Part shown: in pieces, positions 1 to 6,811 of the stretch
Layout of the letters: each line of letters begins with the position of its first letter
Numbering within the stretch: position 1 is the first letter of the stretch
Source of the DNA: Roseiflexaceae bacterium UBA965
GTDB lineage: Bacteria; Chloroflexota; Chloroflexia; Chloroflexales; Roseiflexaceae
NCBI GenBank assembly: GCA_002292925.1
Contig: DBCF01000250.1
Coordinates: forward strand, 1 to 7,437
DNA: 7,437 bases
Direction: 5' to 3'
Notes under the pieces: generated by a model
Told to the model about the DNA's origin: nothing
The model's input: only the letters and a program-made list of their open reading frames with translations
Databases searched by the model: none
Program-made: the position numbers and the translations under genes

Positions 1-1150
<1,150 letters not shown>

Positions 1151-1170
1151 TCTTGGATAACACCGAGTCG

Positions 1171-1198
1171 CCTTAGTCACGGAGCTCCGTGGCTGAGG
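1171..1198 (+). other. Near-perfect loopless hairpin after ppdK
   Basis: The arm at 1171-1184 (CCTTAGTCACGGAG) pairs with 1185-1198 (CTCCGTGGCTGAGG) over 14 positions, 12 Watson-Crick and two G-U in the sense transcript. The core CACGGAGCTCCGTG is a perfect DNA palindrome. There is no U-tract after it, so it is not itself a classical intrinsic terminator. It begins 20 bases after the ppdK stop and 8 bases before the terminator hairpin. The G-U pairs fall so that the + strand RNA folds better than the - strand RNA. The likely role is as a 3' stabilising or pause structure for the ppdK mRNA; a protein-binding palindrome is the alternative. Confidence 0.55.
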
Positions 1199-1206
1199 TG
1201 ACACTG

Positions 1207-1245
1207 AAAGGACGGTCACGCATGTTGCGTGACCGTCCTTTTTTT
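1207..1245 (+). terminator. Rho-independent terminator of ppdK
   Basis: A perfect 16-bp stem (1207-1222 with 1226-1241) closes a 3-base loop, TGT, and a run of seven T lies at 1239-1245, partly in the stem. It is correctly placed 57 bases after the ppdK stop. Read on the - strand, the stem is followed by only three T and then CAGTG, so it would be a weak terminator for the convergent glycosyltransferase gene ending at 1272. Confidence 0.93.
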
Positions 1246-1271
1246 AATCAATCACCATACAAAAAACCACG

Positions 1272-2483
1272 TTACGCACTCCCTGTACCCCAATCACCTT
1301 TTTGCCAATCAGAAACTACCCGGCCATACACCGCCGCAGTAGCCGCGGCAATCGTTTCCCACGCATAGGTAATGCGGGCTTCTTCGTAGGCTGTTTCGAT
1401 GCGTTGTTGGGTTAAATTTGGCTGATCGAGAGTATACCGCAAGCCTGTCACCAGCGAATCAACATCACCAGTGCTAACCAAAACCCCAGTCCGGTTATCA
1501 TTGACCACTTCACGCAAGCCGCCGGTATCACACACGACCACAGGGCAGCGCAACGCCATTGCTTCGAGCGCCACAATCCCAAACGGCTCGTATAACGAAG
1601 GGAATACGGCAATATCAGCGCTCGCATACAAACCATCGCGTTCATCGTCAGCAATAAAGCCAGCAAACGTGACCGCGCTAAAGACATCATGCGCTCGGGC
1701 AACCCGCTCAAGTTCGCTCCGAAATCCGCCAACCCCAGCCAATACCAAGCGCGCTTCGGGGTAGTTAATGCGCAACTTGGCCAAGGCGGCAATCAGCACA
1801 TGCCAGCCTTTTTCGTAGACCAAACGTCCAACGGCATACAACAATGGGGCTCCGTAGGGTTGATAGCGCTGACGAAAGTTTTGGCGTTGCGAGGCGGTAT
1901 CAAATGGGAGTTCCGGCATGACCACCCCATTGGGAATCATGTCGATTTTGTCGAGGGGCAAACCAAAATCATGCATGAGTTGTGTCACCATAAAATGGGA
2001 GCAGACGATAACCCGCCAGGCTTCATACGTCAAACGCCATTCAATGGCATCAATCGCAGTTGATTCGGGGGCGCTAATATCACCACGGCGTCGCCCGCGC
2101 TCACTGGCATGGATAGTGGCCACCAATGGCCGTTGATAATGATGTTTGAGGGCAATAGCGACATCGGCAAGCAACCAGTCATGGACGTGAATAATGTCGA
2201 AACCACCACTCAGCTGCCAAATGTGATGAGCAGCCTGGATGAATGTGGGAGTGGCGTCACTGACACGTGTGACAATGTCAGAAGCTCGTTCGTTCAGTGG
2301 CACACGAATCACATGCAAATTGGGGGAGAGCGTGTGTTGTTGGGCAGCCCCCGCAGACCACGGGGTCAAAATCGTCAATGTGATTCCCTGGGCAGCCAGC
2401 CGCGGAGCAATGTCGGCCACATGACGACCAAGCCCACCCACCATATGTGGGGGGTATTCCCACGATATCATCAAAATACGCAT
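1272..2483 (-). CDS. GT4-family glycosyltransferase, glycogen-synthase-like
   Basis: A 403-residue retaining glycosyltransferase with two Rossmann domains (GT-B fold), probably cytoplasmic and using a nucleotide sugar. N-terminal domain: MRILMISWEYPPH start, acceptor/donor loop GGLGRHV (16-22), HVHDWL (99-104), ATIHASERGR (122-131). C-terminal domain: IPNGV (183-187), VGRLVYEKGW (218-227) with the donor-phosphate Arg220 and Lys225, FAGFIADDE (273-281), and the EX7E motif Glu299-Glu307 in EPFGIVALE, then CDTGGLREVV. The GGLG loop and the short HDW motif recall glycogen/starch synthases and GlgM-like enzymes, but donor (ADP-glucose, UDP-glucose or another) and acceptor cannot be read from the sequence. 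ATG at 2483 has AAAAGGA upstream with about 6 bases spacing, and a good promoter lies just before it. It is transcribed alone, convergent with ppdK and divergent from the transporter operon. Confidence 0.93.
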   Translation of the reverse strand: MRILMISWEYPPHMVGGLGRHVADIAPRLAAQGITLTILTPWSAGAAQQHTLSPNLHVIRVPLNERASDIVTRVSDATPTFIQAAHHIWQLSGGFDIIHVHDWLLADVAIALKHHYQRPLVATIHASERGRRRGDISAPESTAIDAIEWRLTYEAWRVIVCSHFMVTQLMHDFGLPLDKIDMIPNGVVMPELPFDTASQRQNFRQRYQPYGAPLLYAVGRLVYEKGWHVLIAALAKLRINYPEARLVLAGVGGFRSELERVARAHDVFSAVTFAGFIADDERDGLYASADIAVFPSLYEPFGIVALEAMALRCPVVVCDTGGLREVVNDNRTGVLVSTGDVDSLVTGLRYTLDQPNLTQQRIETAYEEARITYAWETIAAATAAVYGRVVSDWQKGDWGTGSA

Positions 2484-2509
2484 GAGGATTCCTTTTGTTG
2501 GTTGGCTCC

Positions 2510-2539
2510 ATTATAACAACTTTCTTTCTATTTTTTCAA
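2510..2539 (-). promoter_or_regulatory. Sigma-70-type promoter of the GT4 gene
   Basis: On the - strand, TTGAAA (2539-2534) and a perfect TATAAT (2515-2510) are separated by 18 bases. The predicted start of transcription, near 2503, gives a leader of about 20 bases holding the AAAAGGA ribosome site. The spacer is A-rich. This is the best promoter match in the window. Confidence 0.78.
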
Positions 2540-2575
2540 AATCTCACGATTATTCCTCAATTTACCGCATTATTC

Positions 2576-2594
2576 GCCAAAAATTCATTTTGGC
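2576..2594. promoter_or_regulatory. Perfect interrupted palindrome, candidate operator
   Basis: GCCAAAA-N5-TTTTGGC is a perfect 7-bp inverted repeat with an ATTCA-like centre (AATTCA region). It is in the divergent intergenic region, 36 bases from the -35 box of each flanking promoter, which is a symmetric position. No ORF or T-run makes it a terminator. I infer a dimeric regulator site; which protein binds, and which of the two genes it controls, is unknown. Confidence 0.45.
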
Positions 2595-2629
2595 TTCATA
2601 AACAACCTATTTCGCTTACTTCCCTGCCA

Positions 2630-2658
2630 CTGCCAACTGCGACACAAAATGGTACAAT
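2630..2658 (+). promoter_or_regulatory. Promoter of the EamA-larB-larE operon, probably leaderless
   Basis: TACAAT (2653-2658) is a good -10 box; CTGCCA (2630-2635), 17 bases upstream, matches four of six -35 positions. The -10 ends only 6 bases before the ATG at 2665, so transcription would start at or within a base or two of the A of that ATG. The bases before the ATG (ACCCCC) contain no Shine-Dalgarno sequence, which agrees with a leaderless mRNA. Confidence 0.55.
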
Positions 2659-2664
2659 ACCCCC

Positions 2665-3582
2665 ATGAATACACGTACCTTGTCGTCGACACGCATCACT
2701 GCAGCCATCGCCCTCACTTTGGGGATTATTGTCATCGCATCGGCATCAATTTTAATCCGCTATGCCCAAGCGGACAACATCCCCTCGTTGGTGATTGCCG
2801 CCGCACGATTGGGGATTTCGGCGAGCATCTTGAGCCTAATTGTGGCGTGGCGACGCCAGATTTGGACGGCGACGATTACGCCCCGTCACGCCGGATTGGC
2901 GATAGTTTCGGGTATCTGTCTGGCGATTCACTTTGCCACCTGGATCCAATCCCTCGAACACACCACCGTCGCCTCGTCGGCGGCACTAGTCGCCACCACA
3001 CCGCTGTGGGTCGGCTTGGCAGCCCGGTTTTTGTTGAAAGAATCACTCAACCGGTGGCGCATTGCCGGCATGGCCTTGACCATCGCTGGGTCAGTGCTCA
3101 TCGCCGTCAGCGACCACCAACAGACCAGTGCCAGCAACCCCTGGCTCGGCAACGGCTTGGCGCTCCTCGGCGCCATCAGTGGCTCGGCTTATTTTTTGGT
3201 GGGGCGCAGTCTGCGTAATGACATTTCGTTGCTCCAATATATCTGGATGACCTATGGCAGTGCTGCGGTGGTGCTCTTGCTTGCCAGCATTGCAGTGGGC
3301 AACCACACGCTCCCAGGGACACCCACAGCGTGGCTCATCCTTGCCGGGTTAGCCATTGGACCCCAACTACTCGGTCATACTTCGATTAACTACGCCATGC
3401 GCCATTTGTCGGCCTTGCTCGTCACCATCGCCTTGCTCGGTGAGCCAGTTGGGTCGGCTATTTTGGCCTTCTTTTTGTTTCATGAGCAGGTTGCCCCGTT
3501 ACAACTGACTGGGTTAACTGGCTTGTTGATTGGCATTGGCGCTACCGCCTTTGGCGAAACACGCGAGGGAGTCACCACATGA
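2665..3582 (+). CDS. EamA/DMT-family inner-membrane transporter
   Basis: A 305-residue integral membrane protein with about ten predicted helices, roughly 11-33, 41-61, 75-96, 104-124, 131-149, 161-181, 189-211, 221-238, 248-271 and 278-296. This is the duplicated 5+5 layout of the drug/metabolite transporter superfamily. The first repeat shows the family signature around LEHTTVASSAALVATTPLW (97-115) followed by a Lys-Glu end at 125-126. The second shows ALLGEPVGSAILAFFLFHE (256-274) with Glu260 and Glu274. The substrate is not predictable; relatives export amino acids, nucleosides or other metabolites. The ATG at 2665 is chosen because the first helix starts at once and no other ATG comes before it. 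There is no ribosome site, so translation is probably leaderless. The TGA overlaps the larB ATG by four bases, so the gene is the promoter-proximal member of a larB-larE operon. Confidence 0.93.
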   Translation: MNTRTLSSTRITAAIALTLGIIVIASASILIRYAQADNIPSLVIAAARLGISASILSLIVAWRRQIWTATITPRHAGLAIVSGICLAIHFATWIQSLEHTTVASSAALVATTPLWVGLAARFLLKESLNRWRIAGMALTIAGSVLIAVSDHQQTSASNPWLGNGLALLGAISGSAYFLVGRSLRNDISLLQYIWMTYGSAAVVLLLASIAVGNHTLPGTPTAWLILAGLAIGPQLLGHTSINYAMRHLSALLVTIALLGEPVGSAILAFFLFHEQVAPLQLTGLTGLLIGIGATAFGETREGVTT

Positions 3583-4298
3583 GCGACCCGTTATTACATC
3601 TCGATAACTTTGCCACCATCGATTTACTGCGGCAAGCCCGCACCGGCATGCCCGAGGTTATCTATGCCGCCAGCAAAACACCCGTACAAACAGTGGCCAT
3701 CGCTGACGGCATCCTAGCCCACCACAGCCGCGTCTTGATTAGTCGCCCCGATATGATTACCGTCGAATTACTGCTGAGCCACTTCCACGATGCCATCATC
3801 ATCCGTGGCACCGCTGATCGCATCATCACCATTGCTCGCCACCATAGCCAATTACCTGCACTCGGTGGTGAAGTGGGGATTATTGCCGCTGGCACCAGTG
3901 ATTTGCCGGCCGCCGACGAAGCCGCTGCGGTGTGCCGCGAACTGGGCTGCAACATCCACCGCGTCACCGATGTAGGAGTGGCTGGGTTGCATCGGTTGTT
4001 TGAACCATTACGTCAACTCCTCCTCGTACCCGTCGATGTCATCATCGTGGCTGCCGGCATGGACGGCGCCTTACCGTCAGTAGTGACGGGGCTGGTTGAC
4101 ATGCCCGTCATTGGGCTCCCCACTGCTGTCGGTTACGGGTTTGGGGGCGCAGGCCACGCCGCCCTTGGCACCATGCTCCAAAGCTGTGCCCCCGGAATTA
4201 CCGTCGTCAACATCGACAACGGCATCGGCGCCGGTGCTGCCGCCGCCCGGATTGCCCGCAAACTATTTTTGGCACGTACAAAAGGAACCATAGCATGA
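3579..4298 (+). CDS. larB: Pyridinium-3,5-biscarboxylic acid mononucleotide synthase LarB
   Basis: First enzyme of nickel-pincer nucleotide synthesis: carboxylates nicotinic acid adenine dinucleotide at C5 and cleaves the phosphoanhydride, releasing AMP. The 239 residues are close to the usual 246 or so. The N-terminal part carries TGMPEVIYAASKTPVQ (22-37). From about 97 the PurE/AIR-carboxylase-like domain follows: VGIIAAGTSDLPAADEA (99-115), VTDVGVAGLHR (129-139), DVIIVAAGMDGALPSVV (153-169), PTAVGYGFGG (181-190) and CAPGITVVNIDNGIGAG (203-219). Cys203 (4185-4187) is, from its CAPGI context, probably the cysteine that adds covalently to the pyridinium ring; that equivalence is from family knowledge, not alignment. 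The final motif separates LarB from true PurE. ATG at 3579 follows GAGGGAG at 7 bases and overlaps the transporter stop; the TGA overlaps the larE ATG. Confidence 0.95.
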   Translation: MSDPLLHLDNFATIDLLRQARTGMPEVIYAASKTPVQTVAIADGILAHHSRVLISRPDMITVELLLSHFHDAIIIRGTADRIITIARHHSQLPALGGEVGIIAAGTSDLPAADEAAAVCRELGCNIHRVTDVGVAGLHRLFEPLRQLLLVPVDVIIVAAGMDGALPSVVTGLVDMPVIGLPTAVGYGFGGAGHAALGTMLQSCAPGITVVNIDNGIGAGAAAARIARKLFLARTKGTIA

Positions 4299-5131
4299 CC
4301 ACACCAACTCTTGCGGAAAAATACGCCAACCTACAACAACTCTTCCGTGACATGGGCAGCGTCATGGTGGCCTTCTCGGGGGGTGTCGATAGCACCCTCT
4401 TGCTCAAAGCCGCCTATGATGCCCTCGGCGACAAGTGTGTTGCCGGCACTGCCGACTCCGAAACCTACCCGCGCGAAGAACTCGGCCAAGCCAAAGAACT
4501 AGCCCAATTCATCGGCGCCCGCCATGTCGTCGTCACCACTCGTGAACTCGAACTCGACGGCTATGCCCGCAACGACACCGACCGCTGCTATTTCTGCAAA
4601 AAAACCTTGTTTACCGAACTCGAACCCGTCGCCAAAGAACTCGGAATCGGCACGATTGTCTATGGTGCCATGGCCGACGATGTCGGCACGCACCGCCCTG
4701 GCCACCAAGCTGCCACCGAATTCAACGTGCGGAGCCCGTTGCTGGAAGTAGGGCTTGGCAAAGCCGAAATCCGCGTGCTCGCCAAAAATTTTGGCTTGTC
4801 GAATTGGAACAAACCCTCGTACGCGTGTTTGTCGTCACGCATTCAATACGGCGAACGGGTCACCGCCGACAAATTGCGGGTCCTCGACGAAGCCGAACGC
4901 TTCATGCGCGGCCTCGGCTTCTTGCAATTCCGGGTGCGCCACCACGACACCATCGCCCGCATCGAAGTCACCGCCGATCAGTTCACGTTGGCACTCGAGC
5001 ACCGCGACGCCATGACGGCCAAACTCAAAGAACTGGGCTATAAATTCGTGACCCTCGATTTGGCCGGCTACCGCTCAGGCAGTATGAACGACCTCAAAGC
5101 CCCCAAAGCCCAAGAGATTTTGTTGATATAA
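4295..5131 (+). CDS. larE: ATP-dependent sulfur transferase LarE, three-cysteine type
   Basis: Second step of nickel-pincer nucleotide synthesis: adenylates the two carboxylates of the LarB product and replaces them with thiocarboxylates. The 278 residues match the family length (276 in Lactobacillus plantarum). The PP-loop SGGVDS is at 28-33 in the N-terminal ATP pyrophosphatase domain, followed by GTADSETYPREEL (51-63). RCYFCKK (97-103) gives Cys98 and Cys101. VYGAMADDVGTHRPG (122-136) and NVRSPLLEVGLGKAEIR (144-160) follow; KPSYACLSSRIQYGE (173-187) holds Cys178, the position of the sacrificial Cys176 of L. plantarum. Cys98, Cys101 and Cys178 together are the ligand set reported for [4Fe-4S]-dependent LarE of Thermotoga maritima, so this enzyme is probably catalytic rather than self-consuming. 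ATG at 4295 follows AAAAGGA by 8 bases and overlaps the larB stop. Lysine is AAA in 15 of 16 cases. The downstream palindrome terminates the operon. Confidence 0.95.
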   Translation: MTTPTLAEKYANLQQLFRDMGSVMVAFSGGVDSTLLLKAAYDALGDKCVAGTADSETYPREELGQAKELAQFIGARHVVVTTRELELDGYARNDTDRCYFCKKTLFTELEPVAKELGIGTIVYGAMADDVGTHRPGHQAATEFNVRSPLLEVGLGKAEIRVLAKNFGLSNWNKPSYACLSSRIQYGERVTADKLRVLDEAERFMRGLGFLQFRVRHHDTIARIEVTADQFTLALEHRDAMTAKLKELGYKFVTLDLAGYRSGSMNDLKAPKAQEILLI

Positions 5132-5144
5132 ACGGACCCCAACG

Positions 5145-5185
5145 AAAAAGTGCCGTGGCGGAATATTCCGCCACGGCACTTTTTT
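5145..5185. terminator. Bidirectional intrinsic terminator, perfect 40-bp palindrome
   Basis: The arms 5145-5164 and 5165-5184 are perfectly complementary over 20 bp with no unpaired spacer; the actual RNA loop must open the central GAATATTC. The + strand ends in six T (5180-5185) and the - strand in five T (opposite 5149-5145). It lies 13 bases after larE and 9 bases after the end of the convergent acetyltransferase gene, so it serves both transcripts. Confidence 0.95.
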
Positions 5186-5193
5186 ATATCGCG

Positions 5194-5718
5194 CTACAAC
5201 GTTTTGTACCAGAACGTGGTACCTTCCATCGAGCCATCGGGGCTATAGGCGTAACGGGGCACAGCACCGAATTTGGTCCAACCTACGCTGTCGTATAGTT
5301 TTTCGCCGGCATCGTTGGCGCGGGTATCGAGCAACAACAACGTGCGCCCGATAGATGCCGCAAAGCGATCAACTTCCTGCATCAGTAGTTTGCCGATACC
5401 TTGTTGGCGACAGCGCGCCAACACGATGACCTTTTGGACTTCGGCGCGGTGGCGCCCGTTGGACTTGCCGGCAGGCTCGAGCTGGGCCGTACCAACCATT
5501 TCACCATGCTCATTCACCGCCACCAGCAGGTATTTTTTTCCAGTAATAACAGCCTGGGCAATACCCGCCCAATAATCAGCAATCTCGCTACAGTCGAGGG
5601 GCAACATGAAACCAATGCTAGCGCCCGATTCGACGGCATCGCACAACACGGCTTCGAGGTGGGGTAACGCAGCGGTAACGGTGGTGGCATCAAGCCATGT
5701 CAGCGTGAAAGTGCTCAT
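5194..5718 (-). CDS. GNAT-family N-acetyltransferase
   Basis: A 174-residue single-domain acetyl-CoA-dependent acetyltransferase, cytoplasmic. Motif A spans about 95-113, with RQQGIGK at 104-110 as the pyrophosphate-binding loop (Q/R-x-x-G-x-G). Motif B follows as ANDAGEKLYDSVGW (134-147). The N-terminal GASIGFMLPL (32-41), the DYWAGI segment and the end PDGSMEGTTFWYKTL resemble the subgroup that includes the tabtoxin-resistance acetyltransferase, but the subgroup is broad and the substrate cannot be assigned. The ATG at 5718 overlaps the galT stop by four bases (ATGA), with GAGGG only 3-4 bases before it, so its translation probably depends on ribosomes finishing galT. It is the second and last gene of the galT unit. 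Confidence 0.93.
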   Translation of the reverse strand: MSTFTLTWLDATTVTAALPHLEAVLCDAVESGASIGFMLPLDCSEIADYWAGIAQAVITGKKYLLVAVNEHGEMVGTAQLEPAGKSNGRHRAEVQKVIVLARCRQQGIGKLLMQEVDRFAASIGRTLLLLDTRANDAGEKLYDSVGWTKFGAVPRYAYSPDGSMEGTTFWYKTL

Positions 5719-6755
5719 TTGCCCTCGCGGTAGTGTGTTTCAGAGAGTTCACGCAAGCGCTTGGCGGCTTGCTCGGGGGTGATGTCGCGTTGGGGCTCCG
5801 CCAACAATTCAAAGCCTACCATGAATTTGCGCACCGTCGCCGAGCGCAACAACGGTGGCACAATATGGATGTGCCAATGCCAATGATCGGTCATGGTGGC
5901 GTGCACCGGAGCTTGGTGGATACCGAGTGAGTACGGAAAGAGAGTGTTGAATAAATTATCGTAGCGGGTCACCGTGCGCTTGAGAATATCAGCCAAATCG
6001 GTGACTTCGGCGATGGTTAATTCGTTGATGGAGGCTTGGGGACGACGGGGGATAATGATAGTTTCGAACGGCCAGACCGCCCAAAACGGTACCAGTGCCA
6101 CAAACGAATCATTGATGCAAACAATCCGCTCGCCACTGGTAATTTCTTGGGCCAGATAATCAGCCAACAAGGTGCGCCCGTGGCTGGCAAAATGGGCTAG
6201 TTGGTTGGCGTCTTCACGAGCGACAATATTTGGAACGTGCTGGGTGGCCCAGATTTGACCATGGGGGTGAGGATTACTCGATCCCATCATGGCGCCACGA
6301 TTTTCGAAAATTTGGACGTAGCCGATATCGGGATCATTGCCCAAATCGGTGAATTGTTCTTGCCAGACCCGCACCACACGGGCAATGTCGTCGCGGTGCA
6401 TTTCGCCCAACGTCAAATCGTGGCGTGGGCTGAAGCAAATCACGCGACAGACGCCCCGTTCGCTTTCGGCACGAAGTAGGCCTTGATTGGTGCCACCAGC
6501 GGGGGCATCGTGCTGCAAGGCGGCGAAATCATTGTCGAAGACGAAGGTATCGGGGTAATCGGGATTGTCGACGCCACCCATGCGGGCATTGCGCGGACAG
6601 AGATAACAAGTAGGGTCATATTGAATGCGTGCTTCGGCAGGGGGTGTTTCGATTTGGCCTTGCCACGGACGTTTGGTGCGGTGTGGTGATACCAGCACCC
6701 ACTCATCTAGCAACGGATTATAACGACGATGTGAATGCTCTTCTGGTACGAACAC
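5715..6755 (-). CDS. galT: Galactose-1-phosphate uridylyltransferase (GalT)
   Basis: Leloir-pathway enzyme: transfers UMP from UDP-glucose to galactose-1-phosphate, giving UDP-galactose and glucose-1-phosphate, through a uridylyl-histidine intermediate. 346 residues, as in E. coli (348). The N-terminal part has RRYNPLLDEWVLVSPHRTKRPWQG's typical pattern at 10-33 and zinc ligands Cys50 and Cys53 (CYLC). His112 (SPRHD) and His163 complete the zinc site, and the catalytic NPHPHGQ at 161-167 gives nucleophile His165. The second HIT-like half has VPFWAVWPFE (222-231) and HWHWHIHIVPP (291-301), whose histidines with Glu181 form the second metal site in the E. coli enzyme. The start is GTG at 6753-6755, with GAGAG about 6 bases before it; the nearest upstream ATG runs into TGA after one codon. 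galK, galE and galM are not in the window. Confidence 0.97.
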   Translation of the reverse strand: MFVPEEHSHRRYNPLLDEWVLVSPHRTKRPWQGQIETPPAEARIQYDPTCYLCPRNARMGGVDNPDYPDTFVFDNDFAALQHDAPAGGTNQGLLRAESERGVCRVICFSPRHDLTLGEMHRDDIARVVRVWQEQFTDLGNDPDIGYVQIFENRGAMMGSSNPHPHGQIWATQHVPNIVAREDANQLAHFASHGRTLLADYLAQEITSGERIVCINDSFVALVPFWAVWPFETIIIPRRPQASINELTIAEVTDLADILKRTVTRYDNLFNTLFPYSLGIHQAPVHATMTDHWHWHIHIVPPLLRSATVRKFMVGFELLAEPQRDITPEQAAKRLRELSETHYREGK

Positions 6756-6789
6756 AGGTAACTCTCAATTCATGTGACGAATTACCTGT
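6754..6789. promoter_or_regulatory. Inverted repeat bracketing the galT leader and start codon
   Basis: ACAGGTAA (6754-6761) and TTACCTGT (6782-6789) form a perfect 8-bp inverted repeat with a 20-base spacer. The inner copy overlaps two bases of the galT GTG codon; the outer copy abuts the candidate -10 box. In RNA it would put the ribosome site in a loop and the start codon at the stem end; in DNA it could be an operator for a dimer. Confidence 0.4.
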
Positions 6790-6798
6790 ATTCTACCA
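6790..6798 (-). promoter_or_regulatory. Candidate extended -10 promoter of galT-GNAT
   Basis: On the - strand, TGGTAGAAT (6798-6790) is an extended -10 (TG-N-TAGAAT). There is no good -35 box; TTGCGG (6820-6815) is 19 bases away. Transcription would start near 6783, giving a leader of about 28 bases. With no terminator in the 56 bases after the upstream SIMPL gene, read-through from that gene is the alternative. Confidence 0.35.
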
Positions 6799-6811
6799 GA
6801 TTATGATTGAT

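Noticed and set aside
1161..1170. CACCGAGTCG resembles the end of the Streptococcus Cas9 tracrRNA.
   Set aside because: Ten bases match by chance; there is no repeat array, no anti-repeat and no cas gene in the window.
1207..1241. The ppdK terminator as an equally good terminator for the GT4 gene.
   Set aside because: On the - strand the stem is followed by only three T and then CAGTG, so efficient termination is unlikely; how the GT4 transcript ends is not clear from the sequence.
2109..2516. A 135-codon open frame on the + strand, antisense to the GT4 gene.
   Set aside because: The opposite strand encodes a full-length glycosyltransferase with all family motifs; the antisense product has no recognisable domain and no ribosome site.
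2649..3218. A 189-codon + strand frame overlapping the start of the transporter gene.
   Set aside because: Its translation is rich in His, Arg and Pro with no family resemblance, whereas the frame from 2665 gives a clean ten-helix EamA protein. It also starts upstream of the predicted transcription start.
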